From assembly GCA_018672475.1 (NCBI GenBank), contig JABHFS010000038.1:1-64000 (forward strand): 64,000 bases of DNA, in the 5' to 3' direction. The DNA comes from Gemmatimonadota bacterium. Its GTDB lineage: Bacteria > Latescibacterota > UBA2968 > UBA8231. Below the pieces are notes generated by a model. That model was given only the letters and a program-made list of their open reading frames with translations. It was not told the origin of the DNA and did no database searches. Both the position numbers and the translations under genes were made by a program. Shown here piece by piece: positions 10,201-18,077 of this stretch (within the stretch, counting starts at the first letter, position 1; every line of letters begins with the position of its first letter).

Positions 10201-10671
10201 GACATCAAGGGCGAGACGGTGCCCGACAGCCCTGAACCCGATATCAAGATCGCGGTCTCGGCCTATATACCGGACGACTATGTGCCCGACCCAGATCAGA
10301 AGATGGAATTCTACCAGCGATTGGCCGATGCCGGCCGCATCGTCGACCTTTTAGAGATTCACGAGGAGATGAAGGACCGCTTCGGCCGCCTGCCGCAACC
10401 GGCGCGTTCGCTAATGCACATAACGGAAATCAAGGTCATGGCCCGGCAACTAGGCGCCGAGAGCGCGCAACTAGAAAAGAGCCGTTTCCGCCTTGTCTTT
10501 CCCGCCGAGCGGCAGGTCTCGCCGGTCGATATACAGCGCATGGTGGAGAAATGCTCGACGCAACTCGATTTCGACCTCGGCGAACGACTGAGCATCGAGG
10601 TCCAGGTGCAGGGCCGCGACGAACTTGAACGATTGGAAAAGGCCCGCGACACCTTGGAGGAAATCCTCTGA
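7273..10671 (+). CDS. mfd: Transcription-repair coupling factor Mfd
   Basis: 1132 residues, the normal length for Mfd, the DNA translocase that removes RNA polymerase stalled at lesions and recruits UvrA. In order: UvrB-like N-terminal domains (about 1-350, with FPTWDVELYDRRSPD and RGGILDVYPFG), the RNA-polymerase-interacting CarD-like domain (about 470-550, LQRGDFVVHIDHGIGRY), the RecG-like helicase core with Walker A GDVGYGKTE and DEEQ box MVVDEEQRFGVKHKERLK, motif VI QIRGRVGRS, and the TRCF C-terminal domain (about 980-1100). All motifs look intact. It heads a run of closely packed genes to about 16.5 kb; its TGA overlaps the start of the next gene. Confidence 0.98.
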   Translation: MDPAHSLDDITRLTAQTDSFKDVITRLANGQEQILLHGLPSTLAAFLAIHVRHTLDRTVLVVAANEDRAEQWRDDLQAIAGEEIVCYFPTWDVELYDRRSPDNEITGLRIEAASRLMRGEPTIVVAPAQALLLPLIPPHALELGSLSFKIGEEQEPDALCSHLIDCGFERVPAIDGIGQFSLRGGILDVYPFGVEHPYRIEFFGDEIESIRRFNVNTQRSLSSCEEAWVLPAREVILGSPFYEDYLQRIEAADAGEALSPLRDQLELGESLEGIESYSALLYGRDNGLFEYLEKPLIFLEEDHEIAEELDKVLARPNKEYERHQERGTHFPPDQLLRNQEWLSAQLGTHTRLEPAPLGRLEEAVRFDAKEPRVFEGELPLLRQEIERLSDEFYAIHIRCETKGQTERLQEIFEEWPDVRFGLGSLHRGFTFPQAKLAVLNDHEIFSRQKRRYRYRRFRQAAAISNYGALQRGDFVVHIDHGIGRYGGIRRLSIGGRDHDCLTVTYQGQDKLFIPVEQLDRLRKYSSSEGEAPLLSKLGGTAWEKLKERTREEIFKMASELMQLYAERKARPGVSFSADGPMHREMEAAFPFQETPDQLRTMDEVKQDMESPHPMDRLVCGDVGYGKTEVAVRAAFKSVFDNRQVAVLVPTTILAEQHYQTFSERMSHTPTRVEVLSRFRTPKEQKKVLEDVKSGKVDVLVGTHRILSKDIRFRDLGLMVVDEEQRFGVKHKERLKQLKRMVDVLTLTATPIPRTLHMSMMGARDMSVINTPPQDRLPIHTEILAFDETRIAEAIYREVERGGQVYFVHNRVQSIHRLKDYLQDLLPQVRFAVAHGQMPPRQLEKIMFDFMEGKYDCLVCTMIIESGIDIASVNTILVNRADTLGLSQLYQIRGRVGRSSERAYAYLLVPKGKTLTKKSRMRLRAIEEFAELGSGFNIAMRDLEIRGAGNLVGAQQHGFIAAVGFDLYCRLLDEAMRDIKGETVPDSPEPDIKIAVSAYIPDDYVPDPDQKMEFYQRLADAGRIVDLLEIHEEMKDRFGRLPQPARSLMHITEIKVMARQLGAESAQLEKSRFRLVFPAERQVSPVDIQRMVEKCSTQLDFDLGERLSIEVQVQGRDELERLEKARDTLEEIL

Positions 10672-11522
10672 AAGCCCTGATCGCCATCGCGCTCTGCGCG
10701 CCGCTGGCCTGCAGTTCGCCGCGTTCCCACGACCCCTCCGTCGCCCATGTCGGCGACGCTAAGTTCACTGCGTCCGAGCTCGCAAGCCAGTCCACGCCGG
10801 GTCTCGCCCCCAACGCGACGCAGAATGAGCGCGCGCAGATCGTCGAAAACTGGGTACGGCAGGAACTGCTCTACCAGGAAGCCCTAACCCGCAAGCTCGA
10901 TCAGCAGGCACGGCTGAAAATGCTGCTTGAGCAGACACGACGCGACCTATTGGTAGCCGCCCTGCTCGATGACGAATTCAGCAGTGAGAAACTCGACTTC
11001 AGCGAAGATGACATACTGCGCTACTACGACGTGCACCAGGACCGGTTCCAACGGGCTATTCCCGAAGTTAAGGCCCGCCACATCCTGCTCTCCAGCCAGC
11101 GCGAGGCCAACGCCAGGCGGCAGGCGTTACAACGAGGCGAGAAATTTACCGATGTGGCCCACGAGCATTCGCTCGACGTCGACACCCGCTACCAGAGCGG
11201 TGACCTAGGGTATTTTTCCGAAGTCGATGAGCCGAGCCTTTGGGCGGCGACCCGTGAGCTACCGCTCAACCGCGTTTCCAAATCGATACGCACCGAGTAC
11301 GGCTATCACCTGATCCAAATCTTAGAACGCCAGGAAGCCGGCACCATCCGCAACCTCGAACAAGTGCGTGCCGATATTATCGAGGCCCTGGTGCGCGAGC
11401 GCCACAAGGCCAAACTCGACCAATTGGTCGAGCAACTCAAAAACACCTCAGACTGGGCCGTCAAAAATCCAGTCTTACAAACCGCGCATTCCGCCGCTGA
11501 CAGCCAAGCGACGGCCATGTAG
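10668..11522 (+). CDS. Parvulin-type peptidyl-prolyl isomerase lipoprotein, apparent CTG start
   Basis: The frame runs upstream of its first ATG (10920) without a stop and encodes a clear lipoprotein leader, KALIAIALCAPLACSS, directly after CTG at 10668. GGAGGA at 10656-10661 is ideally spaced for that CTG, which overlaps the mfd stop as CTGA. No ATG, GTG or TTG in the frame would keep the leader, so CTG is the likeliest start (284 residues). The parvulin domain is at about residues 140-245 (VKARHILLSSQREANARRQA, SGDLGYFSE, YGYHLIQIL). It probably assists outer-membrane protein folding beside the SurA-like protein encoded next. Confidence 0.85.
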   Translation: MKALIAIALCAPLACSSPRSHDPSVAHVGDAKFTASELASQSTPGLAPNATQNERAQIVENWVRQELLYQEALTRKLDQQARLKMLLEQTRRDLLVAALLDDEFSSEKLDFSEDDILRYYDVHQDRFQRAIPEVKARHILLSSQREANARRQALQRGEKFTDVAHEHSLDVDTRYQSGDLGYFSEVDEPSLWAATRELPLNRVSKSIRTEYGYHLIQILERQEAGTIRNLEQVRADIIEALVRERHKAKLDQLVEQLKNTSDWAVKNPVLQTAHSAADSQATAM

Positions 11523-11542
11523 CGCCAGGCCCCTCAAATCAT

Positions 11543-12880
11543 ATGCTACTGCAACGATTAAATCGCCCCCTGCTCATCCTCTGCACCGCGCTCTGGCTCG
11601 CGCCACAAGCCTGGGCGGCACCTGAACTGATCGACCGCATCGTCGCCACTGTCGACTACCAGACCATTCTCTGGTCCGAGCTCAACTATCGTCTGCGTTT
11701 TGAAGCGGAACAGCGCGGCCTCTCGTCCTTTACTGAGCCCGGCAAGCTTGAAGTCTTGCGCAGCGAGGTCCTCAAAGACATGGTCGACGAGCAGGTGTTG
11801 ATCCTCAAGGCCCAGAAGGACAGCATTCAAATCGACAATAATGAAGTCGAGGAAATGCTTGGCCAACAATTCCTGCTAGCCAAGAGCAGCATGGACGACG
11901 GCGAGTTCGGTCGCATGTTGGAACGCGTGGGCCTGACCGAACGCCAGCTTAAGGCGCGTTACCGCAAGGAGATTCGCCACCGTCTGCTCTCGCGCCAGAT
12001 ACGCGCCTTCGTCGCCTACCGGGTCCATGTCGGCCACCGCGACGTCGAGGCGTTCCGCATAGCCCATGTCGACAGCCTGCCGAACCAGATTTCGCTCAGC
12101 CACATCCTGCTGCAGATCCGGCCAAGCGACGCCGTGCTCGCAGAAAAACTCGCGCGTATAGGCGAGGCCCAAACGGCACTAGCCGCAGGTGAGGACTTCG
12201 CCGCCGTCGCCCGCGAGTATTCCGAAGACCCCGGCAGCGCTAGCCACGGCGGTGAACTCGGCTGTTTCTCCGCCGGTACGATGGTGAGCGAATTCGAGGA
12301 GGCGGCCTTCACGCTCAAACCGGGCGAGACCAGCGAACCAGTGCTCAGCCCTTACGGCTACCATTTGATCAAGCTGGAGGAGAAACGCGAAGACGCCCTC
12401 TGCGCCAGCCATATCCTGATCCTAGCCAGGACCAGCGACGACGACAAGGGAAATACGCACGACAAACTGCTCGAGCTGCGCAAACGGGCACTCAACGGCG
12501 AGGAATTTTCTCAGCTTGCCCGCGAATACTCGGGCAACCCGCAAACGGCGCAACAGGGCGGCCTCTGGGGCAATTTCCCCAGGGAGCAGATACCCGAGTT
12601 CCTCAAGCCTTACCTCAACGGCCTCAAGTTGGGCGAAATCAGCGAGCCGTTCTTCCTCGAAGAAGGCGGCCATATCATCAAAATCAACGACGACCAAGCA
12701 GCGCTCGAAGGCCTGATCCGCGAAACCCGCACCGAACAGGCAATGCGCAAACTAATCGACGAATACCGGCAGCAGATCCATATCGAGACGCGTCTCGACG
12801 AGGAAGACCTGCGCCGACCGGGTGACGATGCGACTGGATATCTTTCTGAAGAACACGGGGCTGATCAAGCAGCGCAGTGA
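11543..12880 (+). CDS. surA: SurA-type periplasmic chaperone / peptidyl-prolyl isomerase
   Basis: 445 residues with a signal peptide ending near APQAWA. An N-terminal SurA chaperone domain (IVATVDYQTILWSELNYRL) is followed by two parvulin domains: ISLSHILLQIRPSD to YGYHLIKLEEK, and ALCASHILILARTSDD to GGHIIKINDD. This is the classical SurA layout. It chaperones outer-membrane proteins in the periplasm. It begins 20 bp after the parvulin lipoprotein and its 3' end overlaps the S4-domain gene by 53 bp, so the cluster is translationally linked. Confidence 0.93.
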   Translation: MLLQRLNRPLLILCTALWLAPQAWAAPELIDRIVATVDYQTILWSELNYRLRFEAEQRGLSSFTEPGKLEVLRSEVLKDMVDEQVLILKAQKDSIQIDNNEVEEMLGQQFLLAKSSMDDGEFGRMLERVGLTERQLKARYRKEIRHRLLSRQIRAFVAYRVHVGHRDVEAFRIAHVDSLPNQISLSHILLQIRPSDAVLAEKLARIGEAQTALAAGEDFAAVAREYSEDPGSASHGGELGCFSAGTMVSEFEEAAFTLKPGETSEPVLSPYGYHLIKLEEKREDALCASHILILARTSDDDKGNTHDKLLELRKRALNGEEFSQLAREYSGNPQTAQQGGLWGNFPREQIPEFLKPYLNGLKLGEISEPFFLEEGGHIIKINDDQAALEGLIRETRTEQAMRKLIDEYRQQIHIETRLDEEDLRRPGDDATGYLSEEHGADQAAQ

Positions 12881-13109
12881 AGCCAAGCGGGCCTGCGACG
12901 CCGGACGGGTGCAAATCGGCGGCCAGCCGGCCAAGGCCTCGCACCTGGTAATCATCGGTGAGCAGATCACCATCGAGACCGACGTCCGCCTGCTCGACGT
13001 CGAAGTGCTGAGTGTCCCGGCACGACCGCCGGCCAAGCGCGACCGCCACCGCTTTTACCGAATAATCCGCGACGAACACCGCGACCCATACGACGATTTG
13101 AGCTTTTAG
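12828..13109 (+). CDS. S4-domain RNA-binding protein (Hsp15-like)
   Basis: 93 residues. The N-terminal S4 RNA-binding fold is clear: MRLDIFLKNTGLIKQRSEAK, DAGRVQIGGQPAKASHLV. Hsp15/HslR-type proteins bind stalled 50S subunits carrying peptidyl-tRNA. The C-terminal tail is basic then acidic (RPPAKRDRHRFYRIIRDEH). ATG at 12828 is preferred; GTG at 12822 would add two residues. It overlaps the end of surA. Confidence 0.82.
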   Translation: MRLDIFLKNTGLIKQRSEAKRACDAGRVQIGGQPAKASHLVIIGEQITIETDVRLLDVEVLSVPARPPAKRDRHRFYRIIRDEHRDPYDDLSF

Positions 13110-13119
13110 GACAAAACCG

Positions 13120-13887
13120 TTGACAGACGACAAAATTCCACAGGCCCCCTACCAGGGACTCGCCCCGATATACGACTATGTGATGCGCCACGTCGACTAC
13201 GAGGAATGGGTCGACTACGTGCATTCGCTCATCGAGCGACTCGCCCCCGACACTGAACAAGTCGCCGACTTGGCTTGCGGCACGGGCAATATGTCCCTCG
13301 AACTCAAACGCCTGGGTTACGAGGTGACCGGCGTCGACCTTTCCGAGCCCATGCTGCGGGTCGCCAATGGCAAGGCCGGCAGCGAGGCTGGTATGGAATT
13401 CGTACAACGGGACCTGCGCGAATTGGAGGGTCTGGGGCCCTTCGACGCGGTGGTCTGTATGTACGATAGCTTTAACTACATGCTCGAAGCAGAAGACCTC
13501 GACGAGGCCCTCGCCAGCATCGCCAGCATCATCCGCCCGGGTGGACTCTTCGTTTTCGACGTCTGCACCCAGCGCAACTCGCTGCGCTATTTCCGCGATA
13601 TGCGCGACAAAGAAACAGGGCCGGGGTTTTCCTACGAACGGTACAGCGTCTACGACCCGGCCACTAGATTGCAGAGCAACCATTTTCAGATACACTACGA
13701 AGAGGGCGACGTGGTGCTAGAGGAAACGCACGTCCAGCGGATCTATCCCGTTGCCACCATAGTCAAACGCGTCAAAGCGAGCGTCTTCGATTTGCTCGAT
13801 GCCTTTGACGGTTTCACATTAAACGAGGGCACCGAGGATTCCGACCGCATCCACTTCGTCCTGCGCGCACCGACACCGGAGAATTGA
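13120..13887 (+). CDS. Class I SAM-dependent methyltransferase
   Basis: 255 residues starting at TTG. Motif I is VADLACGTGNMSLELKRLG and the acidic loop after strand 2 is VTGVDLSEPML; motif IV is AVVCMYDSFNYM. The length and the SFNYM segment match small-molecule or protein methyltransferases of the Methyltransf_25 type. The substrate cannot be inferred. It is 10 bp after the S4 gene and directly abuts the DHH phosphoesterase gene, in a conserved-looking housekeeping run. Confidence 0.87.
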   Translation: MTDDKIPQAPYQGLAPIYDYVMRHVDYEEWVDYVHSLIERLAPDTEQVADLACGTGNMSLELKRLGYEVTGVDLSEPMLRVANGKAGSEAGMEFVQRDLRELEGLGPFDAVVCMYDSFNYMLEAEDLDEALASIASIIRPGGLFVFDVCTQRNSLRYFRDMRDKETGPGFSYERYSVYDPATRLQSNHFQIHYEEGDVVLEETHVQRIYPVATIVKRVKASVFDLLDAFDGFTLNEGTEDSDRIHFVLRAPTPEN

Positions 13888-13888
13888 T

Positions 13889-14839
13889 TTGGACCTGAAA
13901 CTACAGGCCGTGCGAGCCTTCATTGAGCAGGGAGACGACTTCCTGCTAACGACCCACGTCAACAGCGACGCCGACGGTTTGGGCGCCTGTATGGCCTTGG
14001 CCCGCCTGTTGCGGGGGTTGGGCAAGCGCGCCGACATCGGCTTGCCGGACCCGCCGGCCGAGCAGTGCTATTTCCTCGCAGGCTGGCCCGACGTGCACCA
14101 CTATACCGACCTAGACCTGTCCGGCTACAGCTCGGCTATTATCGTCGATTGCCCTTCGCTCGACCGCATCGGCCCGGTCCGCGAAAACTTGCCCACCGGT
14201 CTTCGCATCCTCAATATCGACCACCACCACGGCAACGATAACTTTGGCGAGATCAATCTGGCCGAAGATATAAGCTCTACCTGCGAATTGGTCTACCATC
14301 TCGTCTCCGGCCTCGGCTACGAGATCGACGCGGCGATGGCCACCCAGCTCTATACGGGCATCATCTTCGACACCGGCAGCTTCCGTTTTTCGCTGACCAA
14401 GCCATCGACCTTCGCAGTTGCGGGCGCCCTAGTGCAACTCGGCGTGCAACTCGACGATATCGCCAATCACGTTTTCGGCAACAAGAGCTTCGACTCGGTC
14501 AAGCAACTCGGTCTGGCCATCGACAGCATCCAACTCCACCTCGCCGACCGTGTCGCCGTGCTGCACCTCGACCGCGAGGGCATGCAAGCCGGAGACCCCG
14601 ACGAAATCGTCAACTACGGCCTTATGGTCAAGGGCGTCGAAGTCGCCGTGCTGCTCAAAGAACAAGAGCCCCAGCGCTACCGCGTCAGCCTGCGCTCGCG
14701 CGATACCGTCGACGTCAGCGAAGTGGCCAGGCTCTTCGGCGGCGGCGGCCACTCCCGCGCCTCCGGCTTGCGCCTCGAAGGCGAAGCAAGCGAAATTACC
14801 AAAAAAATACTGGCCGAAATCGGCCGTTATCTGGCTTGA
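13889..14839 (+). CDS. nrnA: DHH/DHHA1 phosphoesterase, NrnA-like oligoribonuclease
   Basis: 316 residues, TTG start immediately after the methyltransferase stop. N-terminal DHH domain: HVNSDADGLGACMALARLL, IIVDCPSLDRIG and the signature NIDHHHGNDNFGE. C-terminal DHHA1 domain: GGGGHSRASGLRL. Members degrade nanoRNA and dephosphorylate pAp, or hydrolyse pApA/c-di-AMP breakdown products. All metal-ligand motifs appear intact. The gene symbol rests on length and domain order only. Confidence 0.9.
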   Translation: MDLKLQAVRAFIEQGDDFLLTTHVNSDADGLGACMALARLLRGLGKRADIGLPDPPAEQCYFLAGWPDVHHYTDLDLSGYSSAIIVDCPSLDRIGPVRENLPTGLRILNIDHHHGNDNFGEINLAEDISSTCELVYHLVSGLGYEIDAAMATQLYTGIIFDTGSFRFSLTKPSTFAVAGALVQLGVQLDDIANHVFGNKSFDSVKQLGLAIDSIQLHLADRVAVLHLDREGMQAGDPDEIVNYGLMVKGVEVAVLLKEQEPQRYRVSLRSRDTVDVSEVARLFGGGGHSRASGLRLEGEASEITKKILAEIGRYLA

Positions 14840-14850
14840 GGAATAACAAC

Positions 14851-15768
14851 GTGCATCTGATCACTTTGAAAGACTGGTCCTCCGGGGACATACACCAGGT
14901 CGTCGAACGCGGCCTGGCCGTCAAGAGCAACCCGCAGCACTACGCCGGCGCCATCGCTGGGCGCACCGTGGCCCTGTTGTTCCAGAAGACCTCGACGCGC
15001 ACCCGCTGCGCCGGCGAAATCGGCGCGACGCAACTCGGCGGGCACGCCCTCTACCTCGACTGGCAGAACACCAACTTCGGCCTGGCCGACCTCGGCGATG
15101 AGTTCCGTGTGCTCTCCAGCTACTCCGACTTTATCGTCGCGCGCCTGCTTGAACACGCCGACATACTGCGCGCCGCCGAAGCTTCGCAGGTGCCGCTGAT
15201 GAACGGCTGCTGCAACCGCTACCATCCTTTACAGGCGCTGACCGACCTGATGACCTTGCAGGAGTCCTTCGGCAAACTCGAAGGCCTGCGGCTGACCTAT
15301 GTCGGCGTCCTCAACAATGTTGCCAACTCGCTGATCGCCGCCGGCATCAAAGTCGGCATGCATGTCACCTGCGTCTGCCCCGAGATCAACGCCGCCGCCC
15401 GCGACGACGAACTCTACGCCGAAGCCACACGCCTCGGGCTCTACGAATACACCGAGAAACTGCATCCGGCGTTAGAAAAATCCGACGCCATATACACCGA
15501 CACCTGGATCGACATGGAATTCTTCGGCGAGCCCAAGTTCGCCGAAGAAAAAGAGCGGCGCGTCGAGCTCTTCCAACCCTACCAACTCAACCGCGAACTG
15601 CTCGCGGACCTAGACCTGAAGATCCTGCACTGCCTTCCCGCCCACCACGGCTACGAAATCGAAGGGGCCCTTTTGCACGACGAGCGCTCGCTGATCTTCA
15701 CACAAGCCGAAAACCGACTGCACAGCCAGAAAGCCGTAATGCTTAAGCTGGCGGGCGCACTCAGTTGA
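14851..15768 (+). CDS. argF: Ornithine carbamoyltransferase family protein
   Basis: 305 residues. The carbamoyl-phosphate site is QKTSTRTRCAGEIGA and the ornithine-side motif is HCLPAHHGYEI. DTWIDMEFFGEPKFAEEK and LFQPYQLN also match ornithine carbamoyltransferases of arginine biosynthesis. The HPCQ motif of standard enzymes reads HPLQ here (NGCCNRYHPLQALTDLM), so the acceptor may differ from plain ornithine. GTG at 14851 with GAGGAA upstream is the preferred start; TTG at 14836 is possible. No other arginine genes are in the window. Confidence 0.87.
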   Translation: MHLITLKDWSSGDIHQVVERGLAVKSNPQHYAGAIAGRTVALLFQKTSTRTRCAGEIGATQLGGHALYLDWQNTNFGLADLGDEFRVLSSYSDFIVARLLEHADILRAAEASQVPLMNGCCNRYHPLQALTDLMTLQESFGKLEGLRLTYVGVLNNVANSLIAAGIKVGMHVTCVCPEINAAARDDELYAEATRLGLYEYTEKLHPALEKSDAIYTDTWIDMEFFGEPKFAEEKERRVELFQPYQLNRELLADLDLKILHCLPAHHGYEIEGALLHDERSLIFTQAENRLHSQKAVMLKLAGALS

Positions 15769-15775
15769 ACCAGGC

Positions 15776-16531
15776 ATGAACTTTCGTTCCTTATTTGGCG
15801 CGCTCCTCGCGCTCTTCCTCTGCTATTTGCCAAGCAGCGCCCAAGAAGAGCCGCAAGAAGAGCTGCAGGAACAGGCGACCGCGGCACCTCTCGAGTGGGA
15901 ACCCTCCAAATATCGGATCACCAAAGCCCACCTCCTGCCGATGCAGCGCGGCCCGCAAGCCGGAGTCAGCCAGGGGCGTTTTATCATCAACTTCGGCAGC
16001 CGCGAGGGCGTGCAACCGGGCGGTATCTTCCGCGTAATGAACCGCGGCAAACTCATGGGCCTAGTCAGCATCAGCCGCGCCTGGCGCGACAGCGCCGAAG
16101 CCCGCATCGTTCGGCTCGTGCACAAAAACAATCCCGAATCGCCAGTCTCGCTCGAACCAGGTTATTATCTCGAACCCAAGCTCGTGTTATTAGAGACGAT
16201 CCAATTCGAAAAAGGCGAGCCCGTCATCACCCCCGAAATGTATGAGCGCCTGCACTACGTAGCACGCTTTATCCGTTCCTATCCGCAGTTTCCCCTGATG
16301 CTCGAAGGCCATACCGACAACACGGGCAAAAGAGTAGAAAATAAAAAACTGGCGCAGGAACGCGCCGAAGGCGTGCGGCTTTTTCTTAACGAGGTCTATC
16401 GCTTGCCGATGAAGCAAATGCACCCGGTCGGCTATGGTCAGGAACGGCCCGTCGCCATCAACGCCACGGAAAAAGGGCGTTATCGCAACCGTCGGGTCGA
16501 TATCGTGCTGATAGACGCTTTGCCGCGATAG
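15776..16531 (+). CDS. OmpA-family C-terminal domain protein, secreted
   Basis: 251 residues with a signal peptide (cleavage near LPSSAQ), an acidic spacer, a central beta-rich domain of about 90 residues (INFGSREGVQPGGIFRVMNRGKLMG) and an OmpA/Pal peptidoglycan-binding domain at about 140-250 (LMLEGHTDNTG, LAQERAEGVRLFL, GYGQERPVA, NRRVDIVL). The Asp and Arg that bind diaminopimelate are present. It probably tethers the envelope to peptidoglycan. It follows argF by 8 bp and closes the run that started at mfd. Confidence 0.9.
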   Translation: MNFRSLFGALLALFLCYLPSSAQEEPQEELQEQATAAPLEWEPSKYRITKAHLLPMQRGPQAGVSQGRFIINFGSREGVQPGGIFRVMNRGKLMGLVSISRAWRDSAEARIVRLVHKNNPESPVSLEPGYYLEPKLVLLETIQFEKGEPVITPEMYERLHYVARFIRSYPQFPLMLEGHTDNTGKRVENKKLAQERAEGVRLFLNEVYRLPMKQMHPVGYGQERPVAINATEKGRYRNRRVDIVLIDALPR

Positions 16532-16787
16532 TGGAAATGGGCCCGGGACCATCCAGGAAAATCACAGCACGGCCCTCTTGCACTGACTGCAGGACGTTCT
16601 ACATCACCCAGACTTACACCGGTTGATGTAGGTCACCCGAGTACGGTGCGAGGCCTAAACGGGGGGGATCACTCCTGCGGGCTATACCCTACCCACTCTC
16701 TCCAGCGACTGGAGAAATATGTTAGTGGGGAAATAAATTGGGGGGGGATTTGCATTTAGTGCTCACCCCCAACCTTCAGCGGTCCCC
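16532..16787. other. Convergent intergenic gap with one inverted repeat
   Basis: About 256 bp between the ends of two converging genes. It has an 8 bp perfect inverted repeat (CTACATCA at 16599-16606 and TGATGTAG at 16624-16631, 17-base loop) and two G homopolymers near 16661 and 16740. There is no T-tract after the repeat, so I do not call it a terminator. I see no gene. Confidence 0.35.
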
Positions 16788-17807
16788 TCACACCTTCGTC
16801 GGTATAATCTCGCCGCCGCCCTCGTTATAGCGAATCGCCTCGTCAACCATATCGAAGACCGAAAGCTGCGGAGCATAACCAAAATCGTTGCGCGCCGCCG
16901 ACAGGTCGTATTCGTAGAAGTTCGGTGTAGTCGCCAGGTCGACCACCGAATAGGGGATGCCCATTTTTTCCGACATATAGGGAATCAGTTCGTCCCAGGC
17001 GAACGGTTTGTCAGCGCCAATCTGGTAGACCTTGCCAAACGTGTTCTCATTGCCGACCGCCTGTTCGTAGGCATGCACGACATCGCGCACCTCGATATTG
17101 TGTTTTTTCCACGACCGCCCGTTGATATCCCGCGCGACGATCAGACGGGGGCCGCCGTCATCCTCGGCTTTTAGACGCTCATACGTCGCCTTGCCCACAT
17201 CGTCTTCTCTATGCTCGAATTGCTGGAGGAAAGTCTCCAGGTGGAACGCCGGAAACTTCAGAATTTCGCCGGCACCCCACACATTGGCGAAGCGGATGAC
17301 CGTAGCAGGCAGATTGTCGTGCCGGCAATAGCGCTCGACCAAATTCTCACACAGCACCTTGGTATAGCCGTACCAACCGGTCGCGACCAACGGCAGCGAG
17401 TCTTCGGCAATGGGGTCGTCGATGCCATTCGGTGGGTATTTGTCCATTGTCGCGTCGGTGCTAGTGGCGATCACGTGCTTTAGCTGGTCCCCCAGTTCAA
17501 GCGAGGCCTGCAATACATTAAAGGTGCCCATCACATTGGTCTGCATATACTGCTCGGGCGTAAAAGGCCCGCCGGCCTGGAACGCCGCGCCCAAATGCAG
17601 TATCACTTCCCGGCCTTCGGCCGCCGCTTGCACGTCGGCCAAGCTGGCGAGGTCGCCTTCGACGATCTCTGCACCGACCGACTGCATTTTTTGTGCCTGG
17701 CGGTCGCCTGGCCATACGAAACCCCTGACCTCATGGCCTTTATTCAGGAAATTTTGCGCGACATTAGCGCCGACGCGTCCGGTGATGCCAGTAATCAGGA
17801 ATTTCAT
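16788..17807 (-). CDS. NAD-dependent epimerase/dehydratase (extended SDR)
   Basis: 339 residues. Nucleotide-binding GITGRVGANVAQNF at the N-terminus and the catalytic YxxxK in GWYGYTKVLCE identify an extended short-chain dehydrogenase of the sugar-nucleotide epimerase/dehydratase type. Thr in IATSTDAT takes the place of the active-site Ser/Thr. The monocistronic gene converges with the OmpA-like gene and has 270 bp upstream before the M56 gene. The substrate is probably a nucleotide sugar or polyol, but this is not readable. Confidence 0.88.
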   Translation of the reverse strand: MKFLITGITGRVGANVAQNFLNKGHEVRGFVWPGDRQAQKMQSVGAEIVEGDLASLADVQAAAEGREVILHLGAAFQAGGPFTPEQYMQTNVMGTFNVLQASLELGDQLKHVIATSTDATMDKYPPNGIDDPIAEDSLPLVATGWYGYTKVLCENLVERYCRHDNLPATVIRFANVWGAGEILKFPAFHLETFLQQFEHREDDVGKATYERLKAEDDGGPRLIVARDINGRSWKKHNIEVRDVVHAYEQAVGNENTFGKVYQIGADKPFAWDELIPYMSEKMGIPYSVVDLATTPNFYEYDLSAARNDFGYAPQLSVFDMVDEAIRYNEGGGEIIPTKV

Positions 17808-18077
17808 GGGTAATCTACACCTCTTCGATTAGTGAATAGCCTCGCTCGCGGCACACCAGAGCGATACGCATTGCAAACGACAGAAAAAGGATACAAGCCC
17901 TTTTGTGGCACATGGTCAAGTGGGAAGCGGGGTTTGCCTTATGCACAAACGAGAAACGGCGCACGATCATTGCCCAAACGGACAACTACCATGCGCCGCA
18001 ACTCTTGCTGATATTACACTAAAATCGCGTTAAAAAACTATGCGCTTACACAACCCGCAAACGCGCTCACTCGCCTA

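Noticed and set aside
16532..16787. Possible fourth copy of the structured element in a G+C-rich gap
   Set aside because: It has a GGCCCGGG and G runs but lacks the shared core, hairpin and long arms.
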